Below are positions 11,055 to 19,972 of a stretch of DNA of 64,000 nucleotides, piece by piece. The stretch lies in NCBI GenBank assembly GCA_902536925.1, contig CACAZL010000001.1, forward strand, positions 1-64,000. The letters are read 5' to 3'. The translations under genes and the position numbers were made by a program. A model generated the notes under the pieces. It did not search any database, was not told the origin of the DNA, and saw only the letters and a list, made by a program, of their open reading frames with translations. Source of the stretch: an uncultured Pelagibacteraceae bacterium (GTDB taxonomy: Bacteria > Pseudomonadota > Alphaproteobacteria > Pelagibacterales > Pelagibacteraceae). Each line of letters starts with the position of its first letter. Within the stretch, counting starts at the first letter, position 1.

Positions 11055-11124
11055 AATTATTTTTCTTTTTGTCACAAATTTGTCTTGATTTAAAATTAGA
11101 TCGCCCATAAACACCGCTAATTTT

Positions 11125-12417
11125 ATGAACAAAATTATAAAAAACTCTTGGGCTCTCTTTATGGGTATGGCATTTATAATGCTCGCTCATGGTTTTCAAG
11201 GTACTCTTTTAGGTGTTAGAGCAGTTAAAGAAAATTTTGGTCTATCATCGACAGGTTTTTTGTTTTCTGGATATTTTGTTGGATATTTTATTGGAGCAAA
11301 AATTATACAATCATTAATTCATAGAGTTGGACATATTAGAGTATTCGCGGCTTTTGCTTCTGTCACTTCAATTGTGGTCTTGTTACACTCTATTTTTGTA
11401 AATCCTATTTCATGGTTTGTGCTTAGAATGATTTCTGGATTTAGCATGGTTTGTCTTTATACAATTGCTGAAAGCTGGTTAAACGATAGATCTACAAATA
11501 AGAATAGAGGTAGTGTTTTATCAATCTACATGATTGTTATGTATGCCTCTATGGCTATTGGAATGTTTTTCATAAACTTTAGTAAACCAGAAAACTTTCA
11601 ACCTTTTATACTGATATCTTTATTTATGTCATTGTCTCTTGTTCCAATATTATTAACGAAAAGAAAGGCTCCAAACTTTAAAAAAATATCAGGTATGAAG
11701 TTAAAGGAAGTTTATAAATCATCACCATTTGGTGTTGTAAGTTCTTTTTTAATTGGAATATCACATTCAGCTGTTTTCTCGTTGATTGCAGTTTATGCTA
11801 CATCGATGAATTTTAGTATTTTAGAAGTATCAATAGTAACCTTTTTATTTGCTATATCAGGAGCCATATCTCAATGGCCAATAGGAAAATTATCAGATGT
11901 TTTAGATAGAAGAATTGTAATTATTTATACAACATTTGGAGCAGCTTTATTTTGTTTTTTGGCGATTATTTCCTCGGGTCAAATGTATATGCCTGCAGGT
12001 TTAGCTACATCAAAAATATTTTTTTATATCTGTATAATGTGTTTTTCTTTTTGTAGTCTACCAATGTTTGCATTAATTTTTGCACATACAAATGATTTTA
12101 TACCAAAAGAAAAATTTGTAGCAGCAGGAGCAGGATTACAATTTGTTTTTGGTCTTGGTGCAATTTGTGGTCCTTTTATGTGCTCATTATTTATGGAATT
12201 TTTAGGAGAAAATGGATTTTTTATTTTCTTAATTATATTTCATTCGTTTATTGGTTTATTTGGAATATATAGAATGCAAATTAGAGAGTCTGGAGATAAC
12301 CCAGATTCACAATTTGCACCTATGCCACAAACGATTACTCCAGCCGGTATAGAACTTAATCCTTCAACTGAACCAATAGATGAACCAAATAATTTACACG
12401 AATTTAAGAAAATTTAG
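11125..12417 (+). CDS. MFS transporter (YcaD-like)
   Basis: 12 hydrophobic segments; GRASP-type motif IGKLSDVLDRR. Confidence 0.82.
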   Translation: MNKIIKNSWALFMGMAFIMLAHGFQGTLLGVRAVKENFGLSSTGFLFSGYFVGYFIGAKIIQSLIHRVGHIRVFAAFASVTSIVVLLHSIFVNPISWFVLRMISGFSMVCLYTIAESWLNDRSTNKNRGSVLSIYMIVMYASMAIGMFFINFSKPENFQPFILISLFMSLSLVPILLTKRKAPNFKKISGMKLKEVYKSSPFGVVSSFLIGISHSAVFSLIAVYATSMNFSILEVSIVTFLFAISGAISQWPIGKLSDVLDRRIVIIYTTFGAALFCFLAIISSGQMYMPAGLATSKIFFYICIMCFSFCSLPMFALIFAHTNDFIPKEKFVAAGAGLQFVFGLGAICGPFMCSLFMEFLGENGFFIFLIIFHSFIGLFGIYRMQIRESGDNPDSQFAPMPQTITPAGIELNPSTEPIDEPNNLHEFKKI

Positions 12418-12432
12418 TGTAAGTTCAAAATT

Positions 12433-13089
12433 ATGAAAACAGCATTAATATTCGGTTCAACTGGATTAATTGGTGGAATATTACTTAAACTGTTAGCTAA
12501 TGATCAAAAATATAAAAAAATTAAGGTTTTTGTAAGATCTTCTACTTCAAAAATTGATCCTAAAATAGAAGTTGTTGAAACAGATTTTACAAAATTAGAA
12601 AATATTAAGTCAGAAATAAAAGGCGATGATTGTTTTTTTTGTATTGGAACTACAAGAAAAAAAACACCTAACAAACAAGATTATATAAACACCGAGTATA
12701 ATTTGCCTGTAACAATTGGAAAAATTTGTAGCGATAATAATGTACAAAATTTTACTTATATTTCTTCATTGGGTGCCAGTTCAAAAAAAACAAATTTGTA
12801 TTTAAAAAATAAAGGTATGACTGAAGAAGAATTAAGAAAACTAAACTTTAAAAAATTTATTGTAATTAGACCTTCATTTTTAATTGGAAAAAGAATAGAG
12901 GAAAGATTGGGAGAAAAAATAGGTATTTTTGCCATGAAATGTATATCACCAATTTTAGTTGGAGATTTAAAAAAATATAAATCGATAAATGCAGAAATAG
13001 TTGCCAAATCCATGATAAATATATCAAACAGTGAAATACAAAGTGGAGTATTTGAACCACCACAATTATTAAAAATTGGAAGAGAATAA
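12433..13089 (+). CDS. NAD(P)-binding Rossmann oxidoreductase (HTATIP2-like)
   Basis: ALIFGSTGLIGGILLKLL; FTYISSLGASSKKTNLYLKNKGMTEEELRKL. Confidence 0.8.
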   Translation: MKTALIFGSTGLIGGILLKLLANDQKYKKIKVFVRSSTSKIDPKIEVVETDFTKLENIKSEIKGDDCFFCIGTTRKKTPNKQDYINTEYNLPVTIGKICSDNNVQNFTYISSLGASSKKTNLYLKNKGMTEEELRKLNFKKFIVIRPSFLIGKRIEERLGEKIGIFAMKCISPILVGDLKKYKSINAEIVAKSMINISNSEIQSGVFEPPQLLKIGRE

Positions 13090-13135
13090 ACTTTTTATAA
13101 ATCAATAAAATATTAAAAAAAATTATTTTAAGTGC

Positions 13136-13156
13136 TATAATACATTTAAAGGAGGT
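13136..13156 (+). promoter_or_regulatory. Extended -10 promoter (TGCTATAAT) and consensus Shine-Dalgarno (GGAGGT) of the GYD gene
   Basis: tgcTATAATacatttaaaGGAGGTatctATG read directly. Confidence 0.65.
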
Positions 13157-13160
13157 ATCT

Positions 13161-13484
13161 ATGGCTAAATTTTTTTTAATGGGAAATTTTACAGAGAAAG
13201 CATTCGCAGGCTTTTTAAAAGATCCTGGTTCAGATAGATCTGAGGTTGCTAGAAAGTGTTCTGAAAGTGTTGGAGCTGAAATGAAATCTTACACATATTT
13301 GAGAGGACCCTATGACTTTATAGTTGAAACCCATGGTACATTTGAGCAAATGGCTGCTATAAAAATGGCCACTGAGGGTAGTGGTGCACTTAAAAATATC
13401 GCTATTTGTGAGGAAACACCAATGAATGAAATTGCAAATCACGCAACAAAAGTATCAAGTGGTTATAAAGTGCCTGGACAATAA
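13161..13484 (+). CDS. GYD-domain-like small protein
   Basis: 107 aa; MAKFFLMGNFTEKAFAGFLKDP...YTYLRGPYDFIVETHG resembles GYD-domain proteins. Confidence 0.65.
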   Translation: MAKFFLMGNFTEKAFAGFLKDPGSDRSEVARKCSESVGAEMKSYTYLRGPYDFIVETHGTFEQMAAIKMATEGSGALKNIAICEETPMNEIANHATKVSSGYKVPGQ

Positions 13485-13490
13485 TCTTAA

Positions 13491-13519
13491 TGGTAGCTTC
13501 ATTAATTATGAAGCTACCA
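13491..13519 (+). terminator. Hairpin downstream of GYD gene
   Basis: tGGTAGCTTCAT-taatt-ATGAAGCTACCa, perfect 12-bp stem followed by tttaaaat. Confidence 0.65.
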
Positions 13520-13584
13520 ATTTAAAATCGAAGCTGTCAAAATATCTCATACAAATAAAATAATATTGATTTATTAAGAAAGTT

Positions 13585-14043
13585 ATGAACAAGAGAAAAT
13601 TTATAAAATTATCTATCTTTGGATCGTTACTATATAGTATTTTTCCTTACAAAATTTCATTAGCTGAAACCAAAAAAATAATTAATCAAAATTTAACAGA
13701 AGCCCAAAAAAAAATAATGTTTGAGGAAGCAACTGAGCGACCATTCTCAAGCCCTCTTAATTACGAGAAAAGAGAAGGTTTTTATCACTGTGCAAATTGT
13801 GGAGCTAAACTATTTAAGTCTAGCTCGAAATTTGATAGTGGAACTGGTTGGCCATCATTTACAGAGGCGCTTCCTGGAGCTTTTAAAACTAAGGTTGATT
13901 ACAGCTTTGGCATGAAAAGAATTGAATACCATTGTGCAAAATGTGGTGCTCATCACGGACATGTCTTTGAAGACGGTCCTGGATCGACAGGAAAGAGATA
14001 TTGTAATAACGGCTTGTGTTTAATATTTAAGCCATCATCATAA
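13585..14043 (+). CDS. msrB: Peptide-methionine (R)-S-oxide reductase with N-terminal signal
   Basis: YHCANCGAKLF...GTGWPSF...YHCAKCGAHHGHVFEDGPGSTGKRYCNNG; hydrophobic N-terminus. Confidence 0.95.
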   Translation: MNKRKFIKLSIFGSLLYSIFPYKISLAETKKIINQNLTEAQKKIMFEEATERPFSSPLNYEKREGFYHCANCGAKLFKSSSKFDSGTGWPSFTEALPGAFKTKVDYSFGMKRIEYHCAKCGAHHGHVFEDGPGSTGKRYCNNGLCLIFKPSS

Positions 14044-14055
14044 AACGGAGGAATA

Positions 14056-14241
14056 ATGAAGATATTGAGTATATTGAAAGGGGTTGAATTAGTTATAGCA
14101 GATTTAGAAGTAAATTTGGGAGAACAGGTAAGAAGTGCACCTACGTTATGCGCAAGATACAATGGTAAGATTATACCTTTAAACACTGCTCAAGATGGTC
14201 GACCTATTCTTATGAGAGAAGAAAACGCTTTAGAAAACTAA
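14056..14241 (+). CDS. Small protein of unknown function (61 aa)
   Basis: Good SD (acggaggaataATG); complete ORF between msrB and sodB. Confidence 0.6.
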   Translation: MKILSILKGVELVIADLEVNLGEQVRSAPTLCARYNGKIIPLNTAQDGRPILMREENALEN

Positions 14242-14260
14242 TTTTGTTTTTAATTGCGTC

Positions 14261-14274
14261 AACTTAATTAAGTT
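14261..14274. repeat. 14-bp perfect palindrome AACTTAATTAAGTT upstream of sodB
   Basis: Ends 31 nt before the sodB ATG. Confidence 0.7.
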
Positions 14275-14305
14275 TATTTACAAGAAAATATTATAAAAAA
14301 TAACT

Positions 14306-14899
14306 ATGACATTTATATTACCAAAACTAGATTATTCTAATGAGGCTTTGTCTCCAATAATGTCACAAGAAACATTAGAATTACATCATGGAAAACATCA
14401 TCAAACCTACATAACAAATCTTAACAATTTTATAAAAGATACGGACATGGCTGAAATGTCATTGGAAGATATAATTGTTAAAAGCTCAAAAGATAACTCA
14501 AAAGCTGGAATATTTAATAATGCAAGCCAGCATTGGAACCATAATCTTTTTTGGAAATGTATGAAACCAAAAGGTGGTGGAAATATTCCGTCAAAACTTG
14601 AGAAAAAAATTGTTGAAGATTTTGGAAGCGTCGAAAAATTCAAAGATGAATTCAAACAAGCAGGTATAACTCAGTTTGGATCAGGTTGGTGTTGGTTATC
14701 TTTAAATAATGATAAATTAGTTGTTACAAAAACAGCTAATGCTGCTAATCCTTTAATTGATAACTTAAAACCAATACTTGGTTGTGATGTATGGGAACAT
14801 TCTTATTACATTGATTATAGAAATAGAAGACCTGAATATTTAGATAAATTTGTTAATAATCTTATAGATTGGGAATTTGTTGAATCTCTATTAATCTAA
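14306..14899 (+). CDS. sodB: Fe/Mn superoxide dismutase
   Basis: ELHHGKHHQTYI, NNASQHWNHNLFWKCM, GSGWCWLSL, LGCDVWEHSYYIDYRNRRPEYL. Confidence 0.97.
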   Translation: MTFILPKLDYSNEALSPIMSQETLELHHGKHHQTYITNLNNFIKDTDMAEMSLEDIIVKSSKDNSKAGIFNNASQHWNHNLFWKCMKPKGGGNIPSKLEKKIVEDFGSVEKFKDEFKQAGITQFGSGWCWLSLNNDKLVVTKTANAANPLIDNLKPILGCDVWEHSYYIDYRNRRPEYLDKFVNNLIDWEFVESLLI

Positions 14900-15013
14900 T
14901 TAATCCTAGAACTTTTTGAGATAATCAAATAGATATTTTTAAAGTAAATAGACACATAGTTTATTATCTAGTAGTCTTGGATTATTAAAAACTTTTACTG
15001 ATAAAATAGTGTT

Positions 15014-15589
15014 ATGAGAAGATTAATTTTTTGCTTTTTATTATTATTATTAGTTTCAGCATGTGAGGAGAATTTTCAATCAAACAATATAAAAAATGTT
15101 GAAAGATGTATTAAAAAAAATGCTTCAGAATTAGTAGATAAGGAAGTTACAAGAAATAATTGTGTTGAAAAAATTTCAAAAAGTGTTTCATCAAAAGGTT
15201 CAGATATAAATGGTAATGCAGGCCCAGAAATTGATTACTCTAGAACTAAACATTCAGGGAGTGTAGTAAATAAGTCAAACAGTATTATTTATACTTCTTA
15301 CACAATTCAATTTGTTCATACAATTAATTATCCTGATACAATTTCTGAGTGTGAAGAGTTTAAAACTTGTAAAACTTATACTTTCGAAAAAAAATATAAA
15401 AATTTATGGTTACAACCATCAGAACGATTATCATTTAACTTTTACTTAGATGAAAAAAATCTTATTAAACCTTCAAAATTAGAACATTTTATGGCAAAGG
15501 ATAAAATGATTTCAAAAAGTACTGATAAGAAAAATTATAATTGGTATTGGGATATTATAGATACTAAAGGTATATCGTTAGACAAATGA
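15014..15589 (+). CDS. Putative lipoprotein of unknown function
   Basis: MRRLIFCFLLLLLVSAC lipobox. Confidence 0.65.
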   Translation: MRRLIFCFLLLLLVSACEENFQSNNIKNVERCIKKNASELVDKEVTRNNCVEKISKSVSSKGSDINGNAGPEIDYSRTKHSGSVVNKSNSIIYTSYTIQFVHTINYPDTISECEEFKTCKTYTFEKKYKNLWLQPSERLSFNFYLDEKNLIKPSKLEHFMAKDKMISKSTDKKNYNWYWDIIDTKGISLDK

Positions 15590-15620
15590 GAAAATTTTTA
15601 TAAATAGGATTTTATAGGAC

Positions 15621-15642
15621 AACTAGATACAAACTAGATACA
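15621..15642. repeat. 11-bp tandem direct repeat AACTAGATACA x2
   Basis: Read directly, 28-49 nt upstream of the 75-aa ORF start. Confidence 0.8.
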
Positions 15643-15669
15643 AAAGAGATAAATCAGGTTTTGTAAGTA

Positions 15670-15897
15670 ATGACAGAAGATAACCGACGTAAACTGTGGA
15701 CTTTAATAAAGGAAGCTGGCGATTATTTGGATGGACAACTTCCTGATCATCCAAATCATCCAAAAGGAAGAAATCCATATGCTCATGTAGCAATTTGTGT
15801 AAAAAACAAATTTAATTCTACTTATAAAGATATTCCTGATGACAAATTTGATGAAGTAATCAACTATATTAAATTTTTAAAAGAAAATCCTAGTTAA
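15670..15897 (+). CDS. Small hypothetical protein, weak resemblance to phage antirepressor C-terminal (ORF6C/P22AR-like) domains
   Basis: 75 aa; AHVAICVKNKFNSTYKDIPDDKFDEVINYIKFL. Confidence 0.5.
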   Translation: MTEDNRRKLWTLIKEAGDYLDGQLPDHPNHPKGRNPYAHVAICVKNKFNSTYKDIPDDKFDEVINYIKFLKENPS

Positions 15898-16943
15898 TTA
15901 GATATAGTTTTTAGAAACTCGTCTACTTCACTACTTTTAGTATTCCAAGCTGTAACAAGTCTAACTGTCTTACCACCTAATTCCTCATTGCTCATCATAT
16001 ATTCTTCTGTATTTAAATGCTCAACCATCTTTTTTGGGAGTTTAACAAAAACTTCATTTGCCTCAGTTGGATATTCAAGTTTAACTTGATTACTAGAAAC
16101 TAAACCATCACTTAATTTTTTTGCCATTAGATTTGCGTGTCTTGCGTTTTTTAACCAAACATCATTTGAGATATATCCATCTAATTGTGCAGAAACAAAA
16201 CGCATTTTAGACAATAGATGACCGGATCTTTTTAACAAAAAAGGTAAATTGCCAACTAATTCCTTATTAAATATTATAATTGCTTCTGCTGCTATACATC
16301 CGTTCTTAGTTGCTCCAAAAGATAATATGTCAATTCCTGATTTCCATGTCATTTCTGCGGGAGTAACATCTAGTGAAACAAGTGCATTAGCAAATCTAGC
16401 GCCATCCATATGTACTTTTAATTTTTTTTTATGTGCAATTTCAGAAATACTTCTAATTTGATCTAAAGTATAAACTTCACCAGTTTCTGTTGCTTGGGTT
16501 ATACTAACAATAGATGGTTGAGTGTGATGCACAATTCCAAACCCTCCAATATTATCATTTAGCTCATCGACTGTTATTTTGCCATCTTTACCGTTCAATG
16601 GAACAAGTTTTGCTCCACCTGTATAAAATTCAGGGGCTCCACACTCATCAACATTGATATGAGAAAATTTATGGCAATAAATATTTCCAAATGATGGAGA
16701 TATAGCAGAAAGTGCTAAAGCATTTGATGCGGTTCCTGATGCTGTGGGGTAGACAATCACATCCTTTTCAAAAATTTTAGAAAATTTTTCTTGTAACACA
16801 CCTGAAATTTCATCATTACCATACGGTGGGGCAATACCATCATTTGCTTTGATAATTGCATCCAAAACTTCTGGACAAGCTCCTGTCACATTATCTGAAG
16901 CAAATTTTACTCTTTTGCGTTTTGTATTAATTTTTGCGTTCAT
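15894..16943 (-). CDS. ltaE: Low-specificity L-threonine aldolase
   Basis: VIVYPTASGTASNALAL, LKVHMDGARFANAL, DILSFGATKNGCIAAEAII (PLP lysine). Confidence 0.92.
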   Translation of the reverse strand: MNAKINTKRKRVKFASDNVTGACPEVLDAIIKANDGIAPPYGNDEISGVLQEKFSKIFEKDVIVYPTASGTASNALALSAISPSFGNIYCHKFSHINVDECGAPEFYTGGAKLVPLNGKDGKITVDELNDNIGGFGIVHHTQPSIVSITQATETGEVYTLDQIRSISEIAHKKKLKVHMDGARFANALVSLDVTPAEMTWKSGIDILSFGATKNGCIAAEAIIIFNKELVGNLPFLLKRSGHLLSKMRFVSAQLDGYISNDVWLKNARHANLMAKKLSDGLVSSNQVKLEYPTEANEVFVKLPKKMVEHLNTEEYMMSNEELGGKTVRLVTAWNTKSSEVDEFLKTISN

Positions 16944-16944
16944 T

Positions 16945-18060
16945 TTATTGTTTTGGAAAATAATCTTTTAAAGTACCTTCTCTATAAACATCGGCTGTAC
17001 AACAATGAAGGCCTCCACCAAAAGCATATGCATCTCTCAACTCTACAGGGATAACTTCCATACCTAATTTATCTAACTGTTCAGCTTGATATTTTTCACT
17101 TTTTTCAACACATACAGTTTTAGGGTCAAGAACTAAAACATTCATTGATAGCCATACTGAAGAGTAACAAAGTGGTGGTGGAGTATTATGAGCAGGTTGT
17201 GCAGCATCAATAATTTCCCATCCATTGTCTTCAAATAATTTTCTTTGTTCTTTTGGGAGTCTTCGTTGTGGATTATTTATAATTAACCCTTCTTTAATTG
17301 GGGTAAAGGTTGCATCAATATGAATTGGATAAGGATCGCCTGGGAAATTTACAGCATGAACTCTATGATCCTTAAAATGTCTTTTTATCCAATCAATTCC
17401 TTTTAAGTTAGTTGTAAATCCGTGTTGTACAACCAAATCCTTTCCAAACCTTAGAATATCTGCGGCATCAAATAATGGCTCTTCTTCAGTTGTGACAAAG
17501 TATTTATTTTCTGTCCATTCAAGTCTTTTTGTTACACCAATTTTATCTGATAAATAGTCTTTTCTATAGTCTGCATCTGTTAATCTAGGCTTTGGTGCTG
17601 ACTCATGTCTCATATTTGGATCTTTATTATAATAGTCTTTTAATAATGGTCTGTAACATAGGTACTCAAACCATCTGCACCTGTAGCTCATTGTAGCTTC
17701 TAATATTTCATTTCCCACAGTTAACAAAACATCTCTAGGAGGCATGCATCCAAACATAGTTTCCGCTTTCCAGTCAGGAGTTGATGTTGGTTGATTAAAA
17801 TCTAAAGGTGTTGGTCTATCAACTTTTATACCCCTTTTTTCAAGCACATTTGAAAAGTTATCTAATAGTTCATTAGCTTTATCGACAGTATCCTTAGTTC
17901 TTGGACCATAAGTTCCTCGCATATCAGAGTCTTCTGGAACTTTAGCATCTAAAGCAGGTTCGGGTGCTGGAATACAAGTACCATCTGCTCTACCAACAAT
18001 TACATGTTTTAATGGATCCCATTCATTCCAACTATTAACAATCTTATTATTTTGAACCAT
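16945..18060 (-). CDS. Glycine amidinotransferase (AGAT)-like
   Basis: SWNEWDPLKHVIVGRA; MSYRCRWFEYLCYRPLLKDYY; PIHIDATFTPI; GGGLHCCTADVYREGTL containing the catalytic Cys context of AGAT. Confidence 0.9.
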   Translation of the reverse strand: MVQNNKIVNSWNEWDPLKHVIVGRADGTCIPAPEPALDAKVPEDSDMRGTYGPRTKDTVDKANELLDNFSNVLEKRGIKVDRPTPLDFNQPTSTPDWKAETMFGCMPPRDVLLTVGNEILEATMSYRCRWFEYLCYRPLLKDYYNKDPNMRHESAPKPRLTDADYRKDYLSDKIGVTKRLEWTENKYFVTTEEEPLFDAADILRFGKDLVVQHGFTTNLKGIDWIKRHFKDHRVHAVNFPGDPYPIHIDATFTPIKEGLIINNPQRRLPKEQRKLFEDNGWEIIDAAQPAHNTPPPLCYSSVWLSMNVLVLDPKTVCVEKSEKYQAEQLDKLGMEVIPVELRDAYAFGGGLHCCTADVYREGTLKDYFPKQ

Positions 18061-18066
18061 GTAAAA

Positions 18067-18972
18067 TTAATTTAATCCAATAAATCTTCTATTAGATTGC
18101 ATTATCATACTATAATAAAATATAGCTAAAAAAATAAAGAAGCCACCAATAATTGTGTTGGTTGAAGGAATTTCATTTATTCCAAGCCATGGAAGCCAAA
18201 CCCAAAATATTCCTCCTATTACTTCAGTCAAAGACAATAGAGTCAAATCAGCTGCAGGAATATGTTTTGATCCAATTGAGTAAAGAATTAAGCCCATGCA
18301 TACAAGTGTTCCATGAGTTGCAAATAATGCTTCATTTTTATTTGAAGATAAGAAATTTGCATCGTTATTTAAAAGCATAACTGTTGAAAATAAAAAACAA
18401 AATAATCCAGCTATAGCAACAGTTGTAAACTTGGGAGTTTGTTTTCTCCATCTCAGACTTACTGAAAAAATTGAAAAACCTAGTGCTGATACTAATCCAA
18501 ATATTAGACCCATTAAAGAATTTTCTCCAGTATTATCGTAGGCCATTACAATTATACCAAATGCTGCAACTAAAATTGATATCCAAACTGTGATTGATAT
18601 TTTTTCTTTCAAGAAAAGGAAACCAAGTAGTGCAGTTATAAAAGGCATTGCAGCTAAACATAATAGAGTTACTGCTGCTGTCGTGTTAGTAATTGACCAA
18701 ATAAAAGTTATCATTGCTGTTCCTAAACCAGCACCACCTATAATTCCAGATATCCCAATTTTGAAATAATTTTTATAAAAAGAAATTCCTTCTTCCAAGA
18801 ATAAGTAAACATTGAGCAATAAAAAAATAACAATACCTCTTGCAAACAAGTATTGCCACGGAACAGTTTCGGGTTGATCTATATGTCTTACAACATATGG
18901 TCCAAACGACCAAAGTATGCCTGCAAATAAAACAATTGGAATAGCTACTTTAGGATTTTTTAAATCAGGCAT
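18067..18972 (-). CDS. DMT/EamA-family permease
   Basis: About 10 hydrophobic segments with tandem EamA-like halves. Confidence 0.85.
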   Translation of the reverse strand: MPDLKNPKVAIPIVLFAGILWSFGPYVVRHIDQPETVPWQYLFARGIVIFLLLNVYLFLEEGISFYKNYFKIGISGIIGGAGLGTAMITFIWSITNTTAAVTLLCLAAMPFITALLGFLFLKEKISITVWISILVAAFGIIVMAYDNTGENSLMGLIFGLVSALGFSIFSVSLRWRKQTPKFTTVAIAGLFCFLFSTVMLLNNDANFLSSNKNEALFATHGTLVCMGLILYSIGSKHIPAADLTLLSLTEVIGGIFWVWLPWLGINEIPSTNTIIGGFFIFLAIFYYSMIMQSNRRFIGLN

Positions 18973-19019
18973 AAATTAATTTATTTTTTATAAATTTTTA
19001 GTGATATTATTAAATAAAT

Positions 19020-19421
19020 ATGGATTTAGATATAATAAAAATTGCATCCGACACGACTAATAATAAAATATTGAAAGATTACACTCATAGATCGAAATAT
19101 AAAAATAAAACTTGTGGCGATATAATTGAAATGAGAGTTAATATTAAGAAAAATATAATACAAGAAATTGGGTATCAGACAAAGTCCTGTGTTTACTGTC
19201 AAGCTTCTGCAAGCTTAGTATCTCATAAACTTATCAAAAAAAGTAAAAATAAAGTGAATTACTTATTAAAAAATCTTATCGATTATTTTGAAAATGAAAT
19301 TAAACCTTTGCCAAAAAATCTAAATAAATTTAATAAATTGTTTAATAAAAAAAATATATCTAGAAAAAACTGTGTATTAATGCCATTAATTGCACTTAAG
19401 AAACTCAGCATTGATGAATAA
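19020..19421 (+). CDS. NifU/SufU-like iron-sulfur scaffold protein
   Basis: NKTCGDIIEMRV, SCVYCQASASLVS, RKNCVLMPL conserved-Cys pattern of IscU/SufU-type scaffolds. Confidence 0.78.
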   Translation: MDLDIIKIASDTTNNKILKDYTHRSKYKNKTCGDIIEMRVNIKKNIIQEIGYQTKSCVYCQASASLVSHKLIKKSKNKVNYLLKNLIDYFENEIKPLPKNLNKFNKLFNKKNISRKNCVLMPLIALKKLSIDE

Positions 19422-19878
19422 TTTAGACATTAAAAAACCTGTTATCGCTGCAATATTTTCTACTATGACAATTGGGGTTTTGTCATTGCTTACTTATAAA
19501 ACACCTTATGGATTATTTTTGATTGCTTCCTTTGGTTCTACAATGGTTCTACTTTATGGTTATCCAGAAAGTCCTTTTGCAAAACCTAAAAATATATTTT
19601 TTGGTCATTTTTTAACCTCGCTTGTTGGTGTGATATTCGTGAATTTCATTCCACTTCCGATATATATTATTATACCTGTCGCTGTTGGAATAGGTGTCGG
19701 ATTAATGATTATTCTTAATGTAACCCACCCTCCTGCAGGAGGAAATCCTATAATTGTGATCATGGGGTCAGTTTCATTTGAATATTTAATTTCCCCAGTT
19801 ATAAGCGGATCAATTATTGTGATAGTTTTCGGCATAATCTTGAACAAATTTATTGCTAAAAGGAGTTACCCAAAATAA
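19414..19878 (+). CDS. HPP-family membrane protein
   Basis: FGSTMVLLYGYPESPFAKPKNIFFGHFLTSLVG...THPPAGGNPIIVI. Confidence 0.9.
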   Translation: MNNLDIKKPVIAAIFSTMTIGVLSLLTYKTPYGLFLIASFGSTMVLLYGYPESPFAKPKNIFFGHFLTSLVGVIFVNFIPLPIYIIIPVAVGIGVGLMIILNVTHPPAGGNPIIVIMGSVSFEYLISPVISGSIIVIVFGIILNKFIAKRSYPK

Positions 19879-19890
19879 ACACAATTTGTT

Positions 19891-19918
19891 TGCTAGTCCT
19901 ATTTAACTTGTGCTAGTC
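19891..19918. repeat. Direct repeat TGCTAGTC (20-bp centre-to-centre) upstream of fdh
   Basis: TGCTAGTC at 19891-19898 and 19911-19918. Confidence 0.7.
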
Positions 19919-19972
19919 TTTTCAAATAATAATTAATAATTCAGCTTTAAGAAGCTAGTAATAGGAGTAAAA

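Noticed and set aside
13721-13915. 64-aa plus-strand ORF
   Set aside because: Out-of-frame within msrB, which has clear catalytic motifs
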